From assembly GCA_030147335.1 (NCBI GenBank), contig JASKZZ010000528.1, forward strand, positions 1-6,044: 6,044 nucleotides of DNA. The letters are read 5' to 3'. This document shows positions 1 to 5,184 of this stretch, piece by piece. The notes under the pieces were generated by a model that saw nothing but the letters and a program-made list of their open reading frames with translations, made no database searches and was not told the origin of the DNA. This DNA comes from Herpetosiphonaceae bacterium. GTDB lineage: Bacteria; Chloroflexota; Chloroflexia; Chloroflexales; Kallotenuaceae. The position numbers were made by a program, and so were the translations under genes. Every line of letters begins with the position of its first letter. Position 1 is the stretch's first letter.

Positions 1-68
1 GTATTGCCACACGCGGCCAAAAACACGAGCACAAACAGCAAGAAGCAGCGCTGAACAACATGTTTCAT
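1..68 (-). CDS. Start of a lipoprotein gene (partial, runs off the left edge)
   Basis: The 22 visible codons read MKHVVQRCFLLFVLVFLAAC followed by GN. This is a textbook type II signal peptide: a positively charged start (K2, R7), a hydrophobic stretch (residues 9-17) and a lipobox LAAC with the lipidated cysteine at residue 20. An AAGGG ribosome binding site at 78-82, inside the end of the upstream permease gene, lies 9 bases before the ATG. Only 5 bases separate the permease stop from this ATG, so the gene is almost certainly the next one in the transport operon and translationally coupled to it. The product would be an exported, membrane-anchored protein. In sugar operons this position often holds a secreted glycosidase or a second binding protein, but nothing visible says which. 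The gene is too short here to appear as an ordinary open reading frame. Confidence 0.75.
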   Translation of the reverse strand, partial: MKHVVQRCFLLFVLVFLAACGN

Positions 69-73
69 TAGCA

Positions 74-943
74 CTAACCCTTCAAACCAGCCATTGCCAC
101 GCTTTGCACAATATAGCGCTGCAAGAACATGTAAAGGGTCAATACCGGCACAGCTGTAACCGCAGCGCCAGCCATCAGCTTACCGTAATCAAACGTGTAC
201 TGCCCTTGAATCGTTGCAAGACCTACCGGCAGCGTTTGTAAGTTACGGTCGTTCAACACAAGCAGGGGCCACAGGAAATCGTTCCACGAAGCCATGAACG
301 TAATAACGCCCAACGTAGCTAAGGCACCTTTCGCCAGTGGCAGCACAACACGGAAGAAGGTCGTCCATGTACTAGCGCCGTCAATGCGTGCCGCTTCCTC
401 CAGTTCCTTGGGAATACCCTGGAAGAACTGACGCATGAAGAACACGCCGAAAACACCGGCCAGGCCAGGCGCCATAACACCCTGATACGTATTGAGCCAA
501 CCAATCCGATTAACTGTGAGGTAGTTGGGGATCAAAAACATCAGGCCGGGCATAACCAAGGTTGCCAGCAGCAGCCCAAACAGCACATTACGACCCGGAA
601 ACTCCATTCGTGCATAGGCGTAGCCCGCCAACGAATCGATAATCAGGACCAGGCTGGTAAACACGCTTGCAATGCCCAGGCTATTAAAGAACCACCGTGG
701 CGCGGGCAGTGTCGGATCAGCAAAAATCGAGCGAAAGTTTTCAAAGGTTGGGTTGTTGGGAATCCAGTTCGCCTGCACCCACTCCTCGAACGGCTTAATT
801 GCTGTCACAAACATCCACAAGATGGGCAGCAGAAAGAACAGCGTAAACAGGGTAAGCACCGTGTACAAAATTATTCTGGATACGAGCTGTGAACCGGCCT
901 GTTGACCTGTCACATGCTCGCCTGGCGCGGCTGCTGTAGCCAT
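74..943 (-). CDS. ABC sugar transporter permease, MalG type (CUT1 family, BPD_transp_1)
   Basis: Integral membrane subunit of a carbohydrate importer, 289 residues, the usual length for this family. About six hydrophobic segments are visible, starting near residues 22-47 (with LFFLLPILWM) and ending near 257-275. The segment with NSLGIASVFTSLVL (about 87-100) begins the membrane domain. The cytoplasmic EAA loop, which docks on the ATPase, is clear at about residues 183-202: EAARIDGAS, then LP after a 10-residue spacer, with the conserved Gly at 189. A reading frame continues 3 codons further up to a TTG at 952, but the AAGGAG site at 953-958 touches that TTG and is 9 bases from the ATG at 943, so the ATG is chosen. 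It follows the MalF-type permease by 45 bases and precedes a lipoprotein gene by 5 bases. The substrate cannot be read from the sequence. Confidence 0.95.
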   Translation of the reverse strand: MATAAAPGEHVTGQQAGSQLVSRIILYTVLTLFTLFFLLPILWMFVTAIKPFEEWVQANWIPNNPTFENFRSIFADPTLPAPRWFFNSLGIASVFTSLVLIIDSLAGYAYARMEFPGRNVLFGLLLATLVMPGLMFLIPNYLTVNRIGWLNTYQGVMAPGLAGVFGVFFMRQFFQGIPKELEEAARIDGASTWTTFFRVVLPLAKGALATLGVITFMASWNDFLWPLLVLNDRNLQTLPVGLATIQGQYTFDYGKLMAGAAVTAVPVLTLYMFLQRYIVQSVAMAGLKG

Positions 944-952
944 AATGCTCAA

Positions 953-960
953 CTCCTTTT
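953..960 (-). promoter_or_regulatory. Ribosome binding site of the MalG-type permease
   Basis: AAAAGGAG on the minus strand. Its spacing (9 bases) fits the ATG at 943 and excludes the in-frame TTG at 952, which directly abuts it. Confidence 0.85.
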
Positions 961-988
961 GACGTGACGTTCACCGCGAGCGAAGCCG

Positions 989-1921
989 TTACCGTTCTTC
1001 TGAGCCACCGAAAACTTTGAAGTTCAATGTTGTAAGAACCAGCAGGATGGCGGCAAAGAACACTGACATTGCCGCGGCGGTACCCATACGGTTTTGCAAG
1101 ATGCCCTCGTTGTAGATACGCATCATGACCGGTTCTGTCGGCAAATATTGAAGGCCCGTCATAATCCAGGGCTGCCCGAACAGGTTGGACGACGCAATCA
1201 GCGTTGTGGTGATCACAAAGATAAGCACAGGGCGCAGCATTGGAACAGTGATCGCGAAGAACTTTTGCGTTGTATTAGCACCGTCGATTGACGCGGCCTC
1301 ATACAACGACTCAGGAATATCTTGCAGCGCCGCCAAAAAGATGATCGTGTTAAAGCCGATTGTCCACCACACGGTACAAATCGTGAGCGCAATCCACGAC
1401 CACGGAATCGAACTGAGCCAGGCTGGCTGAATTAGCCCCACCACCCCAAGGTAGTAATTTACCAATCCGCCTTGATCAAAAATCCAACGCCACAGCACTG
1501 CTGCAACCGTCACCGAAAGCGCATAGGGCGCGAAAAAGACGCCACGGAAGAAATTACGGCCACGGAAGTTACCGTTCAGCAGCACCGCCAGCAACAAGGC
1601 AAATATTACCAGTGGCGGTACGCTATACAGAACGAACCAGGCTGTATTGCCCATCGAGCGCCAAAAGTCACTGAATACAATGCTATTGCGATTGATAATG
1701 AGGTCGGCATAATTTTGCAGTCCGACGAACGGTCGGTTGTCGGGCCGCAAAAAGTCGAATCTAAACAGGCTGATATAGATGCCATAGAAAAACGGCCACG
1801 CCAGGAACGCAGTAAAGAAAATTAAGTGAGGCAAGATAAATAAATAAGGCATCCAGCTAAATCGTGGACCTGATTTCGCGCGAGGAACTGTTGCCGTCCG
1901 CACCTGATCTACTGTCGCCAT
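989..1921 (-). CDS. ABC sugar transporter permease, MalF/UgpA type (CUT1 family, BPD_transp_1)
   Basis: First permease subunit of the importer, 310 residues, starting MATVDQVRTATVPRAK. It has an N-terminal membrane segment (about 24-50) with the typical FILPHLIFF run, then five more hydrophobic segments near 93-115, 127-148, 176-199, 232-249 and 282-301. The EAA loop that contacts the ATPase is at about residues 208-227: EAASIDGAN and, 10 residues after the N, VP. Together with the MalG-type subunit it would form the heterodimeric channel. The open frame extends 24 codons upstream to a GTG at 1993, but that stretch runs through a stem-loop. The ATG at 1921 has AAGGAA (1928-1933) 6 bases upstream, so the shorter form is preferred. 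No ATPase gene adjoins it. Confidence 0.95.
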   Translation of the reverse strand: MATVDQVRTATVPRAKSGPRFSWMPYLFILPHLIFFTAFLAWPFFYGIYISLFRFDFLRPDNRPFVGLQNYADLIINRNSIVFSDFWRSMGNTAWFVLYSVPPLVIFALLLAVLLNGNFRGRNFFRGVFFAPYALSVTVAAVLWRWIFDQGGLVNYYLGVVGLIQPAWLSSIPWSWIALTICTVWWTIGFNTIIFLAALQDIPESLYEAASIDGANTTQKFFAITVPMLRPVLIFVITTTLIASSNLFGQPWIMTGLQYLPTEPVMMRIYNEGILQNRMGTAAAMSVFFAAILLVLTTLNFKVFGGSEER

Positions 1922-1927
1922 GATTAG

Positions 1928-1936
1928 TTCCTTTCT
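1928..1936 (-). promoter_or_regulatory. Ribosome binding site of the MalF-type permease
   Basis: AGAAAGGAA on the minus strand, with AAGGAA ending 6 bases before the ATG at 1921. It decides the start against the longer in-frame GTG. Confidence 0.8.
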
Positions 1937-1962
1937 ATCTCGAAAGGGCATAGCCCGAGACG

Positions 1963-1996
1963 TGTGTGGGAGCCCGACTATTCGGCCTCCCACACA
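1963..1996 (-). other. Intercistronic stem-loop between binding-protein and permease genes
   Basis: Perfect 10-base arms (1963-1972 TGTGTGGGAG and 1987-1996 CTCCCACACA) continue, after one mismatch, with three further G-C pairs and close on a 6-base loop. It begins 14 bases after the binding-protein stop and ends 41 bases before the permease ATG. No run of T follows on the minus strand, so it does not look like an ordinary intrinsic terminator. In maltose-type operons a structure at this place protects the 3' end of the binding-protein message or attenuates downstream expression, giving more binding protein than permease. The same role is inferred here. Confidence 0.7.
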
Positions 1997-2010
1997 TGCG
2001 TCAAGCGGAT

Positions 2011-3570
2011 TTACTGGTACTGCTGGGCATTTTGTTGAATGAGCTGGTTCGACCGTTGAGCCGCCTGATCCAACGCCGCCTTGATATCGGTCTGTTGGCC
2101 AAGCAAGATCGGGTTAACCGCGCGTCCCGCGCCTTCCGCACCGACTGCGCCGGCAAGACCTGGAACCGATGGCAGGAACTGCATTGCCTCGGCTTCCTTC
2201 GCTATTGCCGCAACCGGCGGAGCAAGCGTTGCCAACTCAGGATCGTTACGGGCTGAGTTACGGGCTGGAACGAGACCAGCCTTGGCCCACTCGGTTGAAT
2301 TCGCCGACAGCCAACCAATCCAGCACGCTACGGCGGCCTGCTTCGCAGGATCTTCCGCAGTTAATGCCAACTGGTGCGAGCCACCAACGGCAACGTACTC
2401 ATCACCGATCTGGGGAACCATCGCAAAACCGGTGAAGGGCAGCTTCTGCAGGTTGCTGATGTGCCACGGGCCATGGATAACCATTGCGGCACGGCCCTGC
2501 TGGAACTGCGTTACTTCGGGGTCGCCCTGACCCTGGATCGTCGGCGAGTATTTCTGCTTCAGATCGCGAAGATAGGTCAGCGCCTGGACGCCTTCTTCGC
2601 TGTTGAATGCAGCCTCGGTGCCGTCCTCGTTGGTTAGGCTACCGCCGAACTGGCGGATCAGCATATCGAAGAACGTTTCACCGCTGTACAGCGTACCAAT
2701 CGAGATACCTGCTACGCCGTCGGCGGTCAGCTTCTCCGCAGCGCTTTCAAACTCTTCTTTGGTCATTGGACGGTCGGTCGGCATGGTAATACCGGCCTTC
2801 TGGAACAAGTCTTTGTTGTAGTACAACACTTGCGGATTCACGTCCAGCGGAACTGAATAGCGCTCTCCGTTGAACTCGCCACCGTTCCATACATCTTCCG
2901 GGAAATCCGACGCCTGCGCGCCGACAATGCTCAACGCTTCTGCCGGCATTGGTTTTAGGATGTTGCGCGTGGCCATTTCCGCAACGTCGGTGATACGAAT
3001 TACCGTCATATCCGGCAGCGTCTTACCGGCAGCGGCTGTGTTGAGCTTCTGGAGGTATTCTGGCTGCGGAACATGTGAAACTTTGATGCCCTGTGGGTTG
3101 TCGCTGCTGTACTGATTGGCAAGCGCAGTCATCTCGTCGCCGTCAGGACCCGTCAGCGGACTCCACATGGTAATCTGTTGACCCTGAGCCGCGTCTGGAC
3201 ATGCAGCTGCCTGTGTACCTGCATCGCCCGCCGCGCCAGCACTCGCACCGGCGCTTGCACCGGCACTCGCGCCAGCACTTGCACTAGTCATAGCTGATGC
3301 CGATGTTTCCGTACCGGCGCCTGCGCTTGTCGCAGCCGATGCCGACTCTGTACCGGCGCCTGCGCTGGTTGCTGCCGATGCCGACTCCGTACCGGTGCCT
3401 GCGCTGGTCGCAGCGCTTGTCGCAGCCGATGCCGATGTCGTGCCTTCGCCACCTGGAGCCGTGCTTGCTCCACCAGTACCGGTGGTATTACCACCACACG
3501 CCGCCAGTACCACGCCTAGTACGCTCATCATCATGATAAGCGCCATCATTCTGTGTAGCCGATTGAACAT
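2011..3570 (-). CDS. Lipoprotein extracellular sugar-binding protein of an ABC importer (SBP_bac_1 type)
   Basis: Captures the sugar outside the membrane and delivers it to the permeases. The 519-residue product starts MFNRLHRMM and has a type II signal peptide with lipobox LAAC, lipidated Cys at residue 25. Residues 26-124 are an unusually long Ser/Ala/Gly/Thr-rich linker encoded by DNA repeats. The folded domain starts near 133 (ITMWSPLTGPDGDEM) and is typical of cluster 1 binding proteins: YSVPLDVNPQVLYYNKDLF at 238-256, GRAAMVIHGPW at 359-369, and a C-terminal helix rich in Gln. Without the linker the protein has the usual length of about 400 residues. The frame extends 13 codons further up, but a strong AAGGAGG (3578-3584) is 7 bases before the ATG at 3570 and the signal peptide begins there. 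It is the first transport gene, behind its own predicted promoter. Confidence 0.95.
   Translation of the reverse strand: MFNRLHRMMALIMMMSVLGVVLAACGGNTTGTGGASTAPGGEGTTSASAATSAATSAGTGTESASAATSAGAGTESASAATSAGAGTETSASAMTSASAGASAGASAGASAGAAGDAGTQAAACPDAAQGQQITMWSPLTGPDGDEMTALANQYSSDNPQGIKVSHVPQPEYLQKLNTAAAGKTLPDMTVIRITDVAEMATRNILKPMPAEALSIVGAQASDFPEDVWNGGEFNGERYSVPLDVNPQVLYYNKDLFQKAGITMPTDRPMTKEEFESAAEKLTADGVAGISIGTLYSGETFFDMLIRQFGGSLTNEDGTEAAFNSEEGVQALTYLRDLKQKYSPTIQGQGDPEVTQFQQGRAAMVIHGPWHISNLQKLPFTGFAMVPQIGDEYVAVGGSHQLALTAEDPAKQAAVACWIGWLSANSTEWAKAGLVPARNSARNDPELATLAPPVAAIAKEAEAMQFLPSVPGLAGAVGAEGAGRAVNPILLGQQTDIKAALDQAAQRSNQLIQQNAQQYQ
3239..3286 (-). repeat. Four 12-base tandem units coding the ASAG-type end of the linker
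   Basis: Units at 3239-3250, 3251-3262, 3263-3274 and 3275-3286 follow the plus-strand pattern GC[AG]CT[TC]GC[AG]CC[AG], with the last unit ending CTA. They encode repeated Ser-Ala-Gly-Ala tetrapeptides within the binding-protein linker. The differences are mostly silent, so the units have diverged under protein-level constraint. Confidence 0.85.
3311..3439 (-). repeat. Three 39-base tandem units coding the TESASAATSAGAG repeat
   Basis: Units at 3311-3349 and 3350-3388 are each 39 bases and begin GTACCGGCGCCTGCGCT on the plus strand. A third unit at 3389-3439 has a 12-base (4-codon) insertion repeating CGCAGC/GCTTGT material. Each unit keeps the reading frame, and the 13-residue repeat forms the central part of the binding-protein linker. 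Such in-frame repeats are prone to change copy number by slippage or unequal recombination. Confidence 0.85.
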
Positions 3571-3577
3571 GAACGAT

Positions 3578-3584
3578 CCTCCTT
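3578..3584 (-). promoter_or_regulatory. Strong ribosome binding site of the binding-protein gene
   Basis: AAGGAGG on the minus strand, 7 bases before the ATG at 3570. It is the best Shine-Dalgarno match in the window, as expected for the most abundant transporter subunit, and it fixes the start downstream of other in-frame ATGs. Confidence 0.85.
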
Positions 3585-3599
3585 GATCCATTGACATCC

Positions 3600-3618
3600 G
3601 TACAAGCAATGTGTGTAC
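3600..3618. promoter_or_regulatory. Imperfect 19-base palindrome in the leader of the transport operon (possible operator)
   Basis: GTACAAGCAATGTGTGTAC has outer arms GTACA/TGTAC and inner pairs CA/TG about a central A; 7 of 9 positions are symmetric. It lies about 30-45 bases downstream of the predicted transcription start and 30 bases before the ATG, a place where a bound repressor could block transcription. No binding protein can be assigned from the sequence. Confidence 0.3.
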
Positions 3619-3652
3619 TAATTTTGGGGCGTCCTACCTCCTCATTTCGCGT

Positions 3653-3681
3653 ATTGTATATCCACCGTCAGCTTTCGCCAA
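3653..3681 (-). promoter_or_regulatory. Predicted sigma-70-type promoter of the transport genes
   Basis: On the minus strand TTGGCG (3676-3681, 4/6 to consensus) is followed after exactly 17 bases by TACAAT (3653-3658, 5/6). Transcription would start near 3646, giving a leader of about 75 bases before the binding-protein ATG. The -35 box lies 19 bases beyond the regulator stop codon, so this promoter would let the transport genes be expressed separately from the regulator. It is predicted from sequence only. Confidence 0.55.
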
Positions 3682-3700
3682 CGTGACCAAAAAATCAACG

Positions 3701-4648
3701 TTATCCGCTCCGAGTTAGGCGGTATTCCATGCGTAACAACAAATCTTGAGGATAATTGCCGAATGTACGACCAAACAGGTTAATCCCCCCAACATGCAGC
3801 GCATCGCCTTTTACACCAACTCTCACCGAGATTGTGGGCTGCTCTGCGATACCAACATCGTTGATTGTTACTTGACTTAACTTATAACCATCAATATACG
3901 CGCCATCGTGGTTTACCAACCAGCGCTTAAGCAAGCCATATTGCGTATCGTTGGTATCCCACCATGCCGGAGTCAGCGCCCCTCGATCAGCGCCAAAGTC
4001 AGCTGGAGATGTCCATGTACCAACTTCCTTGCCATTAATCCACACGGTGATATCGGATGGCCACTCGTTATTGTGCAGCGGTGCTTCCGAACATATCTCC
4101 ATTGATACCTGCACGCTGAGCAATCTTGCACTGATCGGGAGACGATTGGGAAACACATACTCAAGGTAACCGCTCCGAAACCATAGTAGCCCGGCATGAA
4201 CTCGCTCAGGCTCGTAATAGCTCAACGGGTCGTCTAAAAAGCCGATCAGCGACGTTGACGATGCTAATCCACATGTCGGCTGCACATTGGATGTGGTGTA
4301 AGCTCCAATTGGCATAGCCAGTTCAACAATATCGTTCGCCTTGGCCGCTCCCATTGGAAGACTTACCGTCACGTTATCGTAGCTTCGGGTACAAAACTTT
4401 TGTAGTCCATGGACCGCAGCTTGGAGTTCCGTCCGAATCAGGCCCGCTTCTTCCAATATCTTAATGTGGGCGGCAGTTGTAGACGCCGGCAGGCTCAGCA
4501 TCTCCGCAAGCTCGTTAATCGTTCGCCCGCCTTCTCCAAGGCACTGCAAAAGTCTCCATCGAGGCACTGAAGCAAGTGCTTTAAGTGCCACAACAGTAGT
4601 TTCTGGAGCAGCATTTGGGTCGATCCGCAGGGTCTTGCCGTGCATCAT
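3701..4648 (-). CDS. ArsR-like winged-helix transcriptional regulator with a C-terminal sensor-like domain
   Basis: Probable local regulator of the sugar locus, 315 residues from MMHGKTLRID. Residues about 17-80 form a winged helix-turn-helix of ArsR/HTH_20 type: ALKALASVPRWRLLQCL, then TINELAEMLSLPASTTAAHI and KILEEAGLI. The roughly 220-residue remainder is far longer than in small metal-sensing ArsR proteins and lacks their cysteine metal motif. It is beta-rich, with ITVWINGKEVGTW (about 200-212) and WWDTNDTQYGLLKRW (229-243). I recall this pattern from long ArsR-type regulators (COG4189-like) beside glycosidase genes. The open frame continues 75 codons upstream to 4873, but it crosses the predicted promoter at 4744-4773 and is cysteine-rich and unlike the family, so the ATG at 4648 is chosen; the next ATG, 4645, is equally possible. 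The ribosome site AGAAAG is weak. Repressor or activator mode is unknown. Confidence 0.85.
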   Translation of the reverse strand: MMHGKTLRIDPNAAPETTVVALKALASVPRWRLLQCLGEGGRTINELAEMLSLPASTTAAHIKILEEAGLIRTELQAAVHGLQKFCTRSYDNVTVSLPMGAAKANDIVELAMPIGAYTTSNVQPTCGLASSTSLIGFLDDPLSYYEPERVHAGLLWFRSGYLEYVFPNRLPISARLLSVQVSMEICSEAPLHNNEWPSDITVWINGKEVGTWTSPADFGADRGALTPAWWDTNDTQYGLLKRWLVNHDGAYIDGYKLSQVTINDVGIAEQPTISVRVGVKGDALHVGGINLFGRTFGNYPQDLLLRMEYRLTRSG

Positions 4649-4711
4649 TGCACATCTTTCTGCTAACACTGGATTATTGAAATTATTGTGTCGTTGATTG
4701 ACAATTCGGCA

Positions 4712-4787
4712 TTGACGCAGCAATATATCAATCGTCACAGAAAAGTATAAGCGAGTCGGGCTTTTGTTGTCAATTTTGGCACAGCAA
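4712..4787. repeat. Pair of 12-base direct repeats bracketing the regulator promoter
   Basis: TTGACGCAGCAA (4712-4723) and TTGGCACAGCAA (4776-4787) match at 10 of 12 positions and are 64 bases apart start to start, about six helical turns. One copy lies in the early leader and the other just upstream of the -35 box, so together they bracket the promoter. A related TTGACGGCACAG is at 4950-4961. They are possible binding sites for the regulator itself; this is inference from position. Confidence 0.35.
4744..4773 (-). promoter_or_regulatory. Strong predicted sigma-70-type promoter of the regulator
   Basis: On the minus strand a perfect TTGACA (4768-4773) is followed after 18 bases by TATACT (4744-4749, 5/6). 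Transcription would begin near 4737, with a leader of about 90 bases to the regulator ATG at 4648. There is no clear terminator after the regulator, so this transcript may also read into the transport genes. Confidence 0.65.
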
Positions 4788-4853
4788 GTATTGAAAGACA
4801 TGCCCATAGCAAGAAGCGTACCGAAAAAGAAGCACAAAAAGCCTTCTGCGAAA

Positions 4854-4872
4854 TGCAAGCATAACTCTTGCA
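4854..4872. promoter_or_regulatory. 19-base dyad in the divergent intergenic region (possible operator)
   Basis: TGCAAG and CTTGCA form perfect 6-base arms around a 7-base spacer (CATAACT). Arm length and spacing suit a dimeric DNA-binding protein. The dyad lies about 80 bases upstream of the regulator promoter, on the GH2 side, in non-coding DNA. Confidence 0.4.
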
Positions 4873-5168
4873 AGAAAATACCTGGGATTACAAGCCATAT
4901 GGAGTTGTTCGTTGGAGCTATCGTTGTTGACTTTGGCTCTAAGCCTAAATTGACGGCACAGTTGATGCGGCAGGAGACATTAATGAGAATTGATACAGAT
5001 AGTATGTAGATAGGATTGCTTCGACTTTGCTGAGCCGGCGTATCACGTTAAAACACGGCTATATCATCTGCTTCCCAAACAAAAGCACCATATCAGTGCC
5101 GTCTTTCAACCTTTGTATTGTTACAACGTAATAGTTCACGACCCAGCGACATGAATTAACTGTTTTAC

Positions 5169-5174
5169 AAGGAG
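5169..5174 (+). promoter_or_regulatory. Ribosome binding site of the GH2 gene
   Basis: AAGGAG, 10 bases before the ATG at 5185. A nearer ATG at 5178 is in another frame and meets a stop after 30 codons, so 5185 is the start. Confidence 0.75.
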
Positions 5175-5184
5175 AAGATGCTCG

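Larger units (their letters stand above)
4649..5184. other. 536-base divergent intergenic region
   Basis: The region between the regulator and GH2 starts is visibly richer in A and T than the genes beside it. It contains the regulator promoter, the bracketing direct repeats and the 4854-4872 dyad. Short reading frames exist on both strands, but none has a convincing ribosome binding site or a recognisable product. No clear promoter for the GH2 gene could be picked: the best -35 and -10 look-alikes between 4960 and 5170 have poor boxes or wrong spacing. The GH2 promoter may therefore depend on an activator, or the message may carry a long leader. Confidence 0.6.

Noticed and set aside
1946..1956. 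GGGC-ATA-GCCC mini-hairpin upstream of the MalF-type permease
   Set aside because: Four pairs with a 3-base loop is within chance expectation, and it does not cover the ribosome binding site.
3288..3586. Several frames with repetitive Arg/Leu/Pro-rich translations on both strands over the linker
   Set aside because: They are shadows of the binding-protein repeats in other frames.
3681..3715. T-run (TTTTTT on the minus strand) after the regulator stop as an intrinsic terminator
   Set aside because: The only GC-rich stem nearby (CCGC/GCGG, 10-base loop) is 4 pairs long and ends about 10 bases before the T-run, too weak and too far for a terminator.
4649..4873. 75-codon upstream extension of the regulator reading frame
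   Set aside because: It runs across a near-consensus promoter pointing into the gene, is rich in Cys and Phe unlike the rest, and the winged-helix domain starts soon after the ATG at 4648.
4764..5009. Plus-strand 81-codon reading frame in the intergenic region
   Set aside because: It starts at a TTG with no ribosome binding site, its lysine-rich composition resembles no family I know, and it overlaps the regulator promoter.
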